Assembly: GCA_018398585.1 (NCBI GenBank)
Contig: JAGTTD010000005.1
Coordinates: 6,255,355-6,319,354 of the forward strand
Length of the DNA: 64,000 bases
Origin: Simmondsia chinensis
Lineage: Eukaryota > Streptophyta > Magnoliopsida > Caryophyllales > Simmondsiaceae
Direction: 5' to 3'
Shown: positions 24,841-35,732 of the stretch, piece by piece
Layout: the number at the start of each line of letters is the position of its first letter
How positions within the stretch are numbered: position 1 is the first letter of the stretch
The notes under the pieces: generated by a model
Database searches by the model: none
The model's input: the letters and a program-made list of their open reading frames with translations, nothing else
Told to the model about the DNA's origin: nothing
Program-made: the position numbers and the translations under genes

Positions 24841-27800
24841 TCAAGGATTGAAGTGCGGGAATTGTTTGCGAATGAAAGACCAATCCTCCCAGGCCTCTTC
24901 TGATAAGTTCTTCCAGCGAATCAATACTTGGGCAATCTTCTTCTTGTTCCTTGTCACGGTGCGTTGCTGGATCACTTCTTGTGGCGTCACTTCAGGGTCT
25001 CCTTCCAAGTCACAATGTGGGAGCTCGTTGCTGATTTGTGCCCGTTGCCCAATCTTTTTCTTAACTCTGGACACATGAAAAACAGGATGGATGTGGGCCC
25101 CTTCTAGTAGGGCAAGCTTGTAAGCTACCATTCCAATCCTTGCCAAGACTGGATAAGGCCCGTAATAGCGTGTTGCCAACTTCAAGTTCTTCCTTAAGGC
25201 AAGGGAAGTCTGACGGTATGGTTGGAGTTCGAGGTATACTAGGTCCCCCACTTCAAACGTACGCTCAGTTCTCTTAAAGTCTGCCATTTGTTTGTACCAG
25301 TGTTGAGCTGCTTTCAAGTTTTCCTTAAGGAGGTGGATCATAGTACTTCGTTCTGCAACAAAGTCCTCCACATCAGGGGATGTGGAATGGCATGGCACGT
25401 CCCAAGCTAGGAGGTGTGGCTCATAACCGTATAGAGCCTGGAGGGGAGAAGTCTTCAATGAAGAGTGATAATTTGTATTGTACCAAAACTTGGCCAAAGG
25501 CATCCATTGTGCCCACAGCTTTGGTTTGAGACAAGCAATGGCACGAAGGTAATTCTCCAGGCATTGATTCACTCTCTCCGTCTGCCCATCTGACTGTGGG
25601 TGATAAGAGCTACTCATATGTAAGTCCACTCCGACAAGACACATGAATTCTTTCCAGAACAAGCTCAGAAATGAGGAATCTCTATCCGACACTATGTCTT
25701 TTGGTAGTCCATGTAAGTGGTATATGTGGTCCAAGAAGAGCTGGGCCACTCGTGCTGCCGTGTAGGGATGCGCCAAGGTCAAAAAATGAGCATACTTGGT
25801 GAACCGGTCTACTACTACTGGGATCACGTCTTTCCCTTGGGATCATGGGAGGCCCTTAATGAAATCCAGGCTGATGCTAGCCCAGGCTTGCTCTGGAACA
25901 GGCAGAGGCTGAAGCAAGCCGGGGTAGTGCACATGTTCTCCTTTGGTGCGCTGACATACGTCACAACTGCTCACCCATTCTTGAACATTGTCCTTCAGCC
26001 GTGGCCAATAGAACATGCTCTTGACTCGCATTAAGGTACCAATTACCCCAAAGTGCCCTCCCACTGGAGGGTCATGGAGGGCGTGCAAAACCTTGGCCCT
26101 CACTGCTGTGCCTTCACCCACATAAATGCGTCCTTTGCACCAGATGATTCCTTGCTCCAGGGAGTACGGAGGTTGTTCTTTTGGATTAAGGGCAAGCTGT
26201 GCAAGGAGTTGGGAGGCCTGGGCATCACCATCATAGCTGTCGCTGACCTCACGCACCCAAAGAGGAGTGACCGTGGTCAGCTGGGACAACGTTGCCAGGT
26301 TCAGATCTTCACTGCGCCTTGACAAGGCATCTGCGGCACGGTTCTCGGCCCCTTTGCGATACTGAATACTGTAGCTGAGCCCCATTAGCTTGGAGACTCC
26401 TTTCTGCTACAACCTGGTGCTGATGCGTTGGTCTAAGAGATGGCACAGGCTAAAGTGATCAGTCTTGATGATGAAATGGCTATCTAACAGGTAGTGCCTC
26501 CATTTTTGGATAGCCATGATCACGGCCATGAGCTCCTTTTCATACACGGACAATCCCAGGTGCCGTGGGCTGAGAGTCTGGCTGAGATAAGCCAAAGGCC
26601 TTCCATTTTGGGTCAATACGGCCCTAATCCCAACATCATATGAGTCGGTCTCCAAGACAAAAGGTTCGCTAAAATTTGGCAGTGCCAGCATGGGCGCTGT
26701 CATCATGGCTGTCTTCAATGATTTGAATGCATTATGGGCTGCGTTGTTCCAATGGAAGGCCCCTTTCTTGAGCAGGCTAGTCAAGGGCCTACTCATAGTT
26801 CCGTTGCCTTTAATGAACTTTCGGTAATACCCCATAAGGCCAAGGAACCCACGGAGGCTTTTGACATTGGTTGGCATGGGCTAGTCTTTCATAGGTTCGA
26901 TCTTGCCAGCATACGTTGCCACACCTTCTTGTGTGATTATATGCCCCAGGTATTCAACATGGTTCTGTCCGAACGTGCATTTTCTGCATTTGGCGTACAG
27001 CTTGTGGGCACGGAGTGTGCCCAGGACCATAGTCAAGTGCTTCAGGTGCGCTTGCATCTCCGGACTGTATATCAGGATATCATCAAAGAATACCAAAACG
27101 AACTTTCGTAGGAACGGGGGGAAGACCTCGTTCATTAGGGCTTGGAACGTGGCAAGGGCATTTGTTAGCTTGAAGGGCATGACACGAATTTCATAATGTC
27201 CTTGGTGTGTTTGAAATGCGATTTTGCGCCGATCTTCATTCCGTACCCGGATCTGGTGATGACCGTCCCGGAGGTCTATCGTGGAGAAAATGGCTGCGCC
27301 TTGGAGCTCGTCCAAAAGATCATCAATAATCGGAATAGGAAACTTATCCTTGATCATAATCTAGTTGAGTTGACGGTAATCTACACAAAATCGGTAGGTT
27401 TCGTCCTTCTTCTTGACTAAGAGGACCGGAGAAGCAAAGGGACTCCGACTGGGCTGAATAATGGAAGTCTTTAGCATCTCCTCAACTTGCCTTTCTATCT
27501 CATCTTTCTTATTGTGAGGGTACCGATACGGCCTGATGTTGACCGAATTAGCCTCAGGCAATGTAAGGATGCCATGATCATGAGCGCGTGGCGGAGGTAA
27601 GGCCTTGGGGATGTCAAACACATCCTCATAGCGGGATAACAAGTGTGCTATGTCCGGCTGAATTTGTGCTTCAGTTTCCTCTACTCCAATGGCCATAAAA
27701 AGATGGCCTAAGACACAACTTGCTTGTTTCTTCAAGATCCGGCTGATGCCACGCTCTGAAATAGAGTGCAACGACGCTTGCTCAGCCGTCCCTTGCAACT

Positions 27801-27858
27801 GTATGGCTTTGCCCTCCTTGAAACAAGAGAACTGTAGGTTTGTGAAGTCAATTGTCAT
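24841..27858 (-). pseudogene. chromovirus RT-RNase H-integrase-chromodomain region, broken
   Basis: RT shows KKKDETYRFCVDYRQLN and the catalytic [13 protein letters not shown]. RNase H follows (LETDSYDVGIRAVL; KTDH). Integrase keeps the H..H and CDVCQ zinc-binding pairs and the DDE region (SLDF.., SDRDSSFLS.., TERVNQCLE). A chromodomain-like end (LIRWKNLSEEAWEDW) is near 24900. Stop codons interrupt the frame at 27361, 26881, 26407 and 25843. Three of the four are explained by single C-to-T or G-to-A changes from codons expected in the family. Confidence 0.9.
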
Positions 27859-27881
27859 CAGCCCGTAACGTTGTAACCAAT

Positions 27882-29453
27882 CTACTCGTAAACCATGTCT
27901 CTACCCCGTAGCTCAAGCACATGTAAGTCATCAATGAAAGTGGTACCTTGTACCTTCCACCTTACACCCGTGCACTTCTGGTAACTCATCAGGCTTTCAC
28001 CGTTAGCTACGGTGACGGTCATCACTAGTGTAGGCACGGTCTCCAACCTCAACTCCTGGACCACCGCTGCATCAAGGAAGCTATTGGTCCTCCCACTGTC
28101 AATGTGAACTGTGATGGCCCGCTTCTTGATGGACCCCCTTAGACGCATTGTGCCATGAGTAATGCGTCCTGACAATGCACTAAGGGAGATCTCCATGACT
28201 CCGGTCTCCTTTTCTTGAGCTTCCTCCTCATCAAGAACCTTTTCCTCCGGGTCTTCCTCTACTTCTTCCAGCCCCTCTATGCTTTGGAGTTGCTTGGACT
28301 TGTAAACGTGCCCAGGGAAGTAGTGTTCCCTGCATTTGTAACATTGGCCGGGTTCGCGCCGTGGCGAGCTAGAGCCTGAGGAAGCAGCAGGGCCAGACTT
28401 GGCCCCTCTGGGTTTGGACACGGACCCGTGAGAGTGTGTTGAGCCTTGGAAGGACACGGATGATCCGGTATGCGCACTGGCAGCTGGCTTGGCACTGAAG
28501 CCTGATCTAGTGACAGCAGGTCCTGACCCTTTCATACCACGAATCTCAGCGATAGCGATGTCTTGGAGCTTGGCTTGCTCGAACGCCAAACTTAAGTCAT
28601 TAGGACGTGCAGCTTTGACAGAGGCTCGAAGCACGGGCTTGAGTTCGCTGACGAAACTGGAAACGAAGTAGGCCTCCGTTTGAGTTGGATGATAAATCAA
28701 CATCATGCTCTTAAGTTCTTCAAATCGAATGATATAATCTTCCACCATACTACTTTGGACGATTTTGCTGAATTCCTCCACAATGTCGTGGAGAGAACGA
28801 TCACCGAACCTTTTGCAAAGCTCATCCATGAAAAACTACCAAGTGATCACCGGATGTTTGAGCTCAAAAGCTTGATACCACGCATCACCATGCTCCGGTA
28901 GGTGATTGGAAGCAAATTCCACCCACTCCTCCGTTTGCACTTGATACCAACGGAAATATTTGAGAAGCTTCCTGATCCAGCCCTGGGGATTGGATCCATC
29001 AAATCGTGGTGAATCAAATTTGGCTGTGCGATGCGAATTCCAGGATCTGCTGCTGCCATTGAATCCACTATTTTCTCCTTCTTCGTTTGTCCGTGACTGG
29101 ACTTGATCATTTCTGAGCTCCGGTGGAGTTGGCGGCGGTGGAATTAAGCCATTTCCTCCCAAGTGAACGTAATTTCCAGATCCACCAGCTTGTGTGTTGG
29201 CTGCAGCAACCGACATTACGATCTCCGGTCGTTACTCCTGGCTGATTGCGAACCTCCTCATGGTGACGTTCAACGTCTCCAATGTGGAGCTTAGATCCTC
29301 AATGATCTGGGCCTTAGAATCCACGGATGACTTGAGTTCATTACTGATCTTGACCTGATTTCCTGAGATCATCTCCAATCTCTCCAGTTGTTTCTGCACG
29401 GACTCGATTCTTTGTTTAGCATGAGAATCAGCCGTCTCCTCAGATGATGACAT
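27882..29453 (-). pseudogene. chromovirus gag-protease region, broken
   Basis: Capsid-type gag begins near 29453. A retrotrans_gag-like segment (WIRKLLKYFRWYQVQTEEWV) is followed by a CCHC-like knuckle near 28340-28300 whose last cysteine is replaced (CYKCREHYFPGHVY). An aspartic protease with intact DSG follows near 28080. In-frame stops lie at 29232-29234 and 28836-28838. A one-base loss near 27884 shifts the frame between protease and RT. Confidence 0.85.
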
Positions 29454-29507
29454 AGTTGCAGCAGATCATGTACTACTAGTGATGGCCAGCTTCATGATCG
29501 GAAGATT

Positions 29508-29519
29508 GCTCTGATACCA
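29508..29519 (-). other. primer-binding site, initiator tRNA-Met
   Basis: The minus strand reads TGGTATCAGAGC, complementary to the 3' end of plant initiator tRNA-Met, three bases inside the 5' LTR. Confidence 0.9.
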
Positions 29520-29522
29520 CCT

Positions 29523-29974
29523 TGTCACGTTCTTGAATTCATGACTTAAACTTGAGGATCAATGGTAATCTATGAATTTAGAGGTTAATTGAATTGAGAA
29601 TTAAAGATGAGAAAGAGAAGAATTTAGATGAGAAAATTAGAGAGAATTGAGATGGGTAAAGAGAAGTATTTCTTTGATATTTGTTTGGATAAATCTTTAC
29701 AAATATGATCAATCCTATTAATAGACTATTTACAATCAATTCAAATGCAAGGCGGGAAATAACCGTCAATGTAAAGGTGGGAAAGAAAAAGGCAGGATAG
29801 TTAGTTACAAGTTTTAGATCTTTCTAGCTTATTCTACTACATTTCCATAATACCAAGCGTGTCCTTTTGTTTGAATTAATCCTCAACGTGTCCTAGTCTT
29901 TATTGGGTGCCAAGACAAGCATCAGGCCGGACCTTTGACAATGTCATGACAAGCCTCTGTGCGGACCCGTGACA
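29523..29974 (-). repeat. 5' LTR of the chromovirus
   Basis: 452 bp, highly similar to 24325-24811 with scattered substitutions, so the insertion is not brand new. The LTR boundary at 29523 directly follows the primer-binding site region. Confidence 0.9.
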
Positions 29975-30117
29975 CCGAGAAAGCCCGAACTTTTAACGAG
30001 CCGAGTTTGAGCTTGAACTTTCCAAGCTCGGTGAGTTTCAAGCCGAGCCTGGAGCTGGCAGGCTCGAGCTCGACTCGGCTCAATACACCCCTAGTTTTTA
30101 CACAATAGTTGTTGCTA

Positions 30118-30813
30118 TATTTATGGATAGCAACTGGAGCCGAATCTGTTAGACATCCATCCAATCTGATCCACTTATGGTGAACTTGGATGTAATAAAT
30201 GGGTTTTAAATTTATTTGGATTTAGATGTAGATAAATGGATATTTAGTTAAGTTGAATTTAAATGTCATCAAATCCAACCCAAACCCGATTCAAATCTAA
30301 CCCGAAATTATATTTAGTCTAAAATAAAATTTTAAAATTACTAAATTTTGAGCTTTCACTTTCGCAAGCTAAACCCCAACTTCTTTTAAAAATTGTGCGT
30401 GGAGCATAATTAGTTATTATGATATTATTTATAAAAATTATAATATAACAAATATTTATATAAGGATTACCTATTAAAATTTTATTGATTGATTATGCAA
30501 TTTCGCACTATTATTTTTACGCATGTTAAATGGAAAAAACAAAAATAAATTGTAATTTGTTTAAATATTAGTTTTTAAGGTACTATTATATTATCGTATT
30601 ATTATTTTTAATTCAACTGCTATTAGATTTTGCCATTATAATTTGTTCTAAGATTTAAATGAGTTATGGATTTGAATTGGATATCTGTTTTACCTGACGG
30701 ATTGAATTTATGGAGTAAATGGATTTATTCTGGATTTGGGTTTGGTCTGATTTTTTTGGGGTTGAATCTCGATGGAGCCAAATCCGGTACAAACCCAACC
30801 TATTGCCATCCCT
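30118..30813. mobile_element. probable hAT-like element
   Basis: Right end TTGCCATCCCTAA is the complement of the common plant hAT start TTAGGGATGGCAA. The left end has ATGGATAGCAACTGG. Sub-terminal AAACCCAACC / GGTTTGGGTTGG-type words and an AT-rich core lie between them. Target duplication not resolved. Confidence 0.45.
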
Positions 30814-30867
30814 AATTTTTAGAAACCATACGTTGTCGTACCTTTTTCCATCAATTACGTTTGTTTG

Positions 30868-31800
30868 ACACATGTAATTGTAATATGGAATTGCGATTCT
30901 AATTTTAATTTTGGTGGAATTGAAATTCTCTTGTTTGGTTAATTGAAAGAATTTGAAGTCAGAATTATAATTTTGTAATAATTCGAGTAATCATGGGTTT
31001 TCAGTCAATAAAGTTAGAGTATTTTGAATTTTGAGTCATCTAGAGGAGGATTTTGGTTGGTCAAATCACTTGGACTTCAAGTTATTCGAGTTTCGAGTGA
31101 AATTGGTTCAAGGTTTAGTGTCAGATCATTTGATGTTCAAATTATCTCAAATTTTCAGTCAATCCGGCTAGGTCATTAGGGATTCAAACTATAATAAGTG
31201 AGGTTCGAGTTAATTTAGGTCATTTTGAGTTCGAATCATCTTGATTTTGGGTCAAAACAGATTGCATCATTTCTTCGGATTATATTAGTTCAGGAAAAAT
31301 TTAGGCTGAGGGTAGGACGAGTCGAGTTATTTTGAGTTTGCATCATACTAGGTTTCGAGTCTATCTGGTAGGTAATTTCAACTCTAGGCTCAGCTTGGTT
31401 GCGTTGCATTCAACTCGACTAGTTTTTCTTTTATTTGAGTCATATCAAGTTTTGTGTCAATTGTAGTGGATCACTTCGGATTTTTTAAGTTGGTTAATTC
31501 AAGTCTTTCAAATTCAAGTCATTCGGTCAAATTTACGCCGTATCAAGTCTTTTAATTTTGAGTCATCCTAAATTTGGATTAATCAAGTAATGCCATTTTA
31601 GGTTTGGTGAAATTAATATAAAATTGTAATTTCTTGCCCTCCATACAATATAAATTGGGATGTCTGTTTTCAATAAAAACTAATTCTATAAAATTAGACA
31701 ATGTAATTATAATTTAAATTTCAAAAGTGAATCAAACGACATAATAAAATTTTTTAGTCTCGATTTTAGTTCCAATCGCATTCCAATTTCAGGTTCCAAT
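30868..31800. repeat. foldback element with degenerate GAGTCA/GAGTTC repeats
   Basis: Left margin GGAATTGCGATTC and right margin AATCGCATTCC are roughly inverted. Between 30980 and 31590 the words TTTGAGTTCGAGTCAT / TTCGAGTC / GGTCAT recur every 20-40 bp without clear reading frames. Interpreted as an eroded satellite-like core inside a transposon. Confidence 0.4.
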
Positions 31801-31845
31801 CGCATGCCCACCTAAAAAGAAGTCAAAGAACAAAGCAAGAGCGCG

Positions 31846-31998
31846 ATGAAGCAAGTTTCCCGGCAAGACAGAAGCGTGGGAAACCCTAATTGCATCCTGC
31901 GTTACCGGAATTAATCCCGGCCACCGCCGGCCATCTTCTCCGGCGAATTAATCTCAGCTTTCCGGTCAATCATCCAGGCAAACTGCTTCTGAATCCGG
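31846..31998 (+). promoter_or_regulatory. putative 5' UTR exon and promoter of the mTERF gene
   Basis: A GC- and CT-richer island in AT-rich DNA (AAACCCTAATTGC, CCGGCCACCGCCGGCCATC, CTTTCCGGTCAATC) ends at a donor GGTAACTTTTTCTG (donor GT at 31999). The next plus-strand exon with an acceptor-like CATAACAG lies just before the mTERF ATG at 33616. This implies a 1.6-kb 5' UTR intron filled with MITEs. Confidence 0.45.
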
Positions 31999-32446
31999 TA
32001 ACTTTTTCTGTCAAACTCTTTCAATTTCTGCATTGGCCGTGCAATTTGAAGTTTTTCTCGGTGTTCTCTTAAACCCTTGAATCTTCTTATGTTCATTCAT
32101 TCACAAATTTCACCTCTGAATGTGTTATGACCCCAACTTGTGGGATCGATCTTGATCAATGCTCAACACAAAGTATGAAGCGAGGAGGGAGAGTGATGTA
32201 ACAATTAGGGTTACATTTACAATCTAAGCGAGAATGAATAGGCAAAAGAAGATTAGAAGGAAATTTAGGGAAGGGAAAGAGAAAGACATGAGAATGGAGA
32301 GAAATTGTAAGAGGAGGGAAATTGTATTTCTTATCTCTTAACAAACCAATTGCAATACAAGCATCTTGATATGTACCCAAATTAGGTAGATGGGTATATG
32401 TTATAGTAGTATAGTGGGTCCCACATAGTGAGGGAGCGACTCTATG

Positions 32447-32596
32447 AATAGGGGTAGAGTTGTATTACAAAATATCCAATGAATGAAATGTCATCCTTTA
32501 CTTCTTTTCTCTAAAAAAATAAAGGAGAGATAGAGATACAATATAAAGATGACATTTCATTCATTGGATATTTTGTAATACAACTCTACCCCTATT
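32447..32596. mobile_element. 150-bp MITE with perfect 49-bp inverted repeats
   Basis: Arms 32447-32495 and 32548-32596 are exact reverse complements over all 49 bases; the loop is 52 bp. It starts AATAGGGGTAGAGTTG. Perfect arms suggest a young insertion or selection/gene conversion. Transcribed, it would fold into a long hairpin. Confidence 0.9.
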
Positions 32597-32612
32597 TACT
32601 ACCTATTGAGTT

Positions 32613-33017
32613 TAGGGGTGTATTTGAGCCGAGCCAAGCCCGAGGCTGCCAGGTTCGACGCTCGGCTCGTTTGCATTAAGCTCGCCGAGCTCAGAAAGTT
32701 CAAGCTCAAGCTCGGCTCGTCAGAAGCTCGGGCTCGGCTTGGCTTTATCTAAGCTCAGCAAGCTTGAATTAAGCTTGCAATATTTCGGCTCATTTAAGCT
32801 CAATCTAGGCTCGTTTGGTCTCGTTTAAGCTCGGGCTCGGCTCATTTAGGCTTAAATTTGGCTTTATGGGTCAATATTTAATCAAAAGTATTATATTAAG
32901 AAAAGCTCATTTGGGCTCGTTTAGGCTCGCGAGCTTACGAGCTCGAGCTTCACTAGGCTCGGGCTCGGCTTGATAAGCTGAACGAGCGTCGAGCTTTTTG
33001 ACGAGGCGGCTCGGCTC
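32613..33017. mobile_element. AGCTCG-family hAT-like MITE
   Basis: Starts TAGGGGTGTATTTGAGCC and is packed with CTCGGCTCG / AGCTCG words. An exact 8-bp duplication ATTGAGTT lies at 32605-32612 and 33018-33025. The right end stops at GGCTC and lacks the terminal complement of the left TIR, so about 13 bp of the right TIR are missing. Confidence 0.8.
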
Positions 33018-33615
33018 ATTGAGTTACCCGAATACTATATACCTAAAATACCTAATTTGGGTACGTATCACATTTTATACCAACAAAGTCCATCAAGTTA
33101 AACTAACTCTAATCATGTCCTATTCAACCCATTTCTTATTTGAATGTGTGGTGCCCAAAATGCTAGTTATTAGTTGTATTAGAGAGTTGCACAGAATGAG
33201 AGGAAGAGAGATTTAAGGGAGAGAGAAGAGCTGAAAGGAGAAGAGAGAATTTGAGAGAAAAACTCCGTATCAAATTTTATTGACTCAGTGAATGACTTTA
33301 GAAGTGAATTTTATGTCTTTTTATACACATGTACAAGGATTAACTAACAAAGAAGAGAAAATGGAAAGAAACTGAACAGAAGCAGCAGAAATCCAAAGCA
33401 ATATTGGCGCGTCTAACAGCTACTAGCTGTTATCAACCGAAATTGGCACCAATGGCTAATTTGAAAAGTAGTTGATCTGTTTATGGCTTAATCCCAGATT
33501 TTTGCATAATTCTCTTTCCTTTGCCATGAATTAACTGATGAATTTATGCTTAATTTCCTAAAACTTCGCTGGATTTATCAGATTTTAAGGGTTTTAAGTC
33601 TTGAATCATAACAGA

Positions 33616-34765
33616 ATGGCGGTTCCTCCTTTGAAACGCATGGTCGTTTGCTTCCTTCAAAATCGTTTTCCGAAAGCAGCTACAACCTTGAAATCATTGA
33701 CGACAAAATCAGCAAAATCAGTTGCAGAAATGAACGATTTTGTTTCTCCAAAGTCGCAGTTATCTTCATTTGCGGTTGAAAATGATTGTGGTCTTCCTTT
33801 GAAAACGATCGAATTGGATGAAAGAGACAAGGTCCGAGTGAATTCTATCATATCCTTCTTGAAATCTCGTGGTTTTACTGAGGTACATATTGCTAGGCTA
33901 ATTGAAAAGTATCCTAAGGTCTTGCATTCTAGATTATCGGCTACTCTCAAGCCCAAAATTGATTACATTGCTGAGAGTGGATTTGCAGGGTCTCTTCTCC
34001 CTGAGATATTACTGTTGGATCCACACATTTTGCGTAAAGGCTTGAATACCCAGTTGAAACCCCGCATTTGAATTACTTAGAAAGTATCTGGTAACCAATG
34101 AGAGAATCCTCATGGCCCTCCAGCGGGGACCATGGCTATTGGTCAGTGATGTTGTGAAGATGGTGCAATCGAACATCGATTACTTGATAAAACAAGGGGT
34201 TCCTATGAATCGCATTGCAGAGTTGCTTATGTTGCAGCCTAGGTGTTTGTACCAAGATATGGAGAGAATGGTTTATGGGGTTGAAACTGTAAGGAGACTC
34301 GGTATGGAGCCTGATGCTCCTAGGTTCATACGTGCTCTTCAAGTGATCTTGTCAATGAAAGAGTCGACATGGAAGAAGAAACTGAGTGTCTTTCAGAGCC
34401 TGGGATGGTCTTATGAAGATACTGTATCTGCTTTCTTGCGTTATCCATTTTGTTTGGCTTGTTCAGAGGAGAAACTTAGGAGCGGTATGAGCTTTCTCGT
34501 GAACACTGGAAAGGTTGAACCCGAGACCGTTATTGCTTACCCAGATTTGCTCTATTATTCAGTAAGCAAAAGGATGATTCCAAGATATAATGTGGTAAGC
34601 ATACTAGCCAGCCAAAACTTACTGAAGGAGTTTAAGTTTGCCTGGGTGCTCAGACTGTCTGAAAAGGATTTCATGGCCAATTACATTACAAAGTATTCTG
34701 CAGAAGTACCCAATCTTTTGGAAATCTACAATGGAAGCAAGAGTAAAGGCGAGATCGCTGTATAA
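33616..34765 (+). CDS. mTERF family protein, frameshifted in this sequence
   Basis: mTERF proteins bind organellar nucleic acid through repeated three-helix motifs and act in mitochondrial or plastid gene expression. The coding region is a single exon, as usual for this family. The ATG at 33616 opens a basic, Ser/Thr-rich presumed targeting sequence. It leads into mTERF repeats (RVNSIISFLKSRGFTEVHIA.., KPKIDYIAESGFAGSLLPEI). After codon 150 one extra base at about 34066 brings a TGA at 34069-34071. The +1 frame continues the family sequence at once (KYLVTNERILMALQRGPWLL.., LGMEPDAPRFIRALQVILSM) to TAA at 34763-34765. Without the extra base it would be 381 aa, the normal length. It is either a recent pseudogene or a sequencing error in a working gene; the rest is well preserved. 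Pyrimidine-rich DNA and an AG precede the ATG, suggesting a 5' UTR intron. Confidence 0.85.
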
Positions 34766-35330
34766 CATCGCATGGTTAGTTGTTCTTATTGCAGATGTCG
34801 TTAATCAGAGCTTCATCCATGTTGTGAAATTGATCTCTTATGATTCCTTTTTTATGCCTCAAAATGTCTGAAACTATGGATTGCTGAAGTATTTTGACCT
34901 GAGTTGATGTCCGTTTTACTGTTTAATCTTCAGTAATGATGCTTTATTAACTGGAGATTCTTTACATGCTAATATAACGGATTCTTGGGATTTAATAGGA
35001 CCGATCCTGAAAGTTCTAGGGTCCAAAGCGGATATTTTGAGATCCGGCGCTTTATATACGAGCACATTCTTTAACAACAATAATATTAATTAAATAAATA
35101 AAAAATAGAAATTTAGGTCTATGTCAAATTAAGGACTTTAGGGGTCCCAAGCAACCGTTTGTGCCGCTTAAGGACTTGATCACTCCTAGGATATGCATGA
35201 ATACGTAAGTTTTTCCAAGAAACTGGTTCTTTTTGTGTTCTGCTAGCACCTAAGTATGATAGTAGCTATTTGAACTTCTGAAGTATATTTCACGATCATA
35301 ATATTTGGCATCGTTGATGTACTTTTAGAA
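34766..35330. other. 3' flank of the mTERF gene, no gene seen
   Basis: AT-rich sequence with no supported exon. It probably includes the mTERF 3' UTR (to about 34960). Confidence 0.5.
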
Positions 35331-35480
35331 GGCGAGCCTTGGTGCAATTAATAATCTTGCTCCATTTCGATCATTGATCATGGGTTTACGTCTCAAAAAC
35401 ACTCTCTCCACTACAGTGGGGTTAAAGTTGTGTACAATTAACCCTCTTCAAACTTCACCTCATGCACGCCTTTTGCATGA
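35331..35480 (+). mobile_element. Au-type SINE, degenerate
   Basis: Head AAGGCGAGCCTTGGTGCAA (tRNA-like box A region) and ATGGGTTTACGTCTC (box B-like). The body (CTCTCTCCACTACAGTGGGGTTAAAG..TGTGTACAATTAACCC) matches the plant Au-SINE pattern with many changes. It lies directly before a 5S-headed copy, which allows comparison of the two heads. Confidence 0.6.
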
Positions 35481-35494
35481 GGTTGCATTAGCAA

Positions 35495-35732
35495 GCAACA
35501 TTCCCAGTGTCACAAGGGTTCCCGTCTAAACAGGGTCGCGGCCGCGGGGGATGTAGGCAGCCTTCCCCCCTCAGGGTGCTACCCTGAAAAGAGGTTGTTT
35601 CCGAGAACCCCCAACCTGTGGGGTGCACGAGGACTTCCCAGGAGGTCACGCATCTTGGTACTACTTCCGTCCAAGCACGCTTAACTTCGGAGTTTTAATA
35701 AGATCCGGTGCTTGTGGGTTGGTACCCTCTTA
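35495..35732 (-). mobile_element. 5S rRNA-headed SINE, copy 2
   Basis: The minus strand reads CCGGATCTTATTAAAACTCC, GAAGTTAAGCGTGCTTGG, AGTAGTACCAAGATGCGTGA, CCTCCTGGGAAGTCCTCGTG: 5S rRNA from about nt 28 to the 3' end. The body follows (GGTTGGGGGTTCTCGG.., CAACCTCTTTTCAGGGTAGC, GGAAGGCTGCCTACATCC, AGACGGGAACCCTTG). A probable imperfect target duplication around TTGCATTA occurs on both sides (35481-35494 and about 35733). Confidence 0.82.

Larger units (their letters stand above)
24325..29974 (-). mobile_element. Ty3/gypsy chromovirus, full-length but inactivated
   Basis: LTRs at 24325-24811 and 29523-29974 begin TGTCACG and end TGACA. A 5-bp target duplication CCGAG lies at 24320-24324 and 29975-29979. 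Transcription runs right to left: 5' LTR, then a primer-binding site for initiator tRNA-Met, gag, protease, RT, RNase H, integrase, chromodomain and polypurine tract. Order protease-RT-RNaseH-integrase defines Ty3/gypsy, and the C-terminal chromodomain makes it a chromovirus; its compact size suits the Reina group. Six in-frame stops and one frameshift make it non-autonomous. Confidence 0.93.
23995..30093. mobile_element. hAT-like MITE of about 445 bp, interrupted by the chromovirus
   Basis: Left part 23995-24324 and right part 29975-30093 are full of GAGCCGAGC / AGCTCGGCTC words. Its ends (GTGTAAATGAGCC; GGCTCAATACACCCCTA) are inverted repeats. An exact 8-bp duplication GTTTTTAC (23987-23994, 30094-30101) flanks the whole block. 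The LTR retrotransposon 24325-29974 splits it. Confidence 0.85.

Noticed and set aside
26053..27111. Plus-strand ORFs across the chromovirus
   Set aside because: Antisense shadows of pol; the minus strand carries all conserved motifs.
33657..33956. 99-aa minus-strand ORF
   Set aside because: Antisense shadow of the mTERF coding region.
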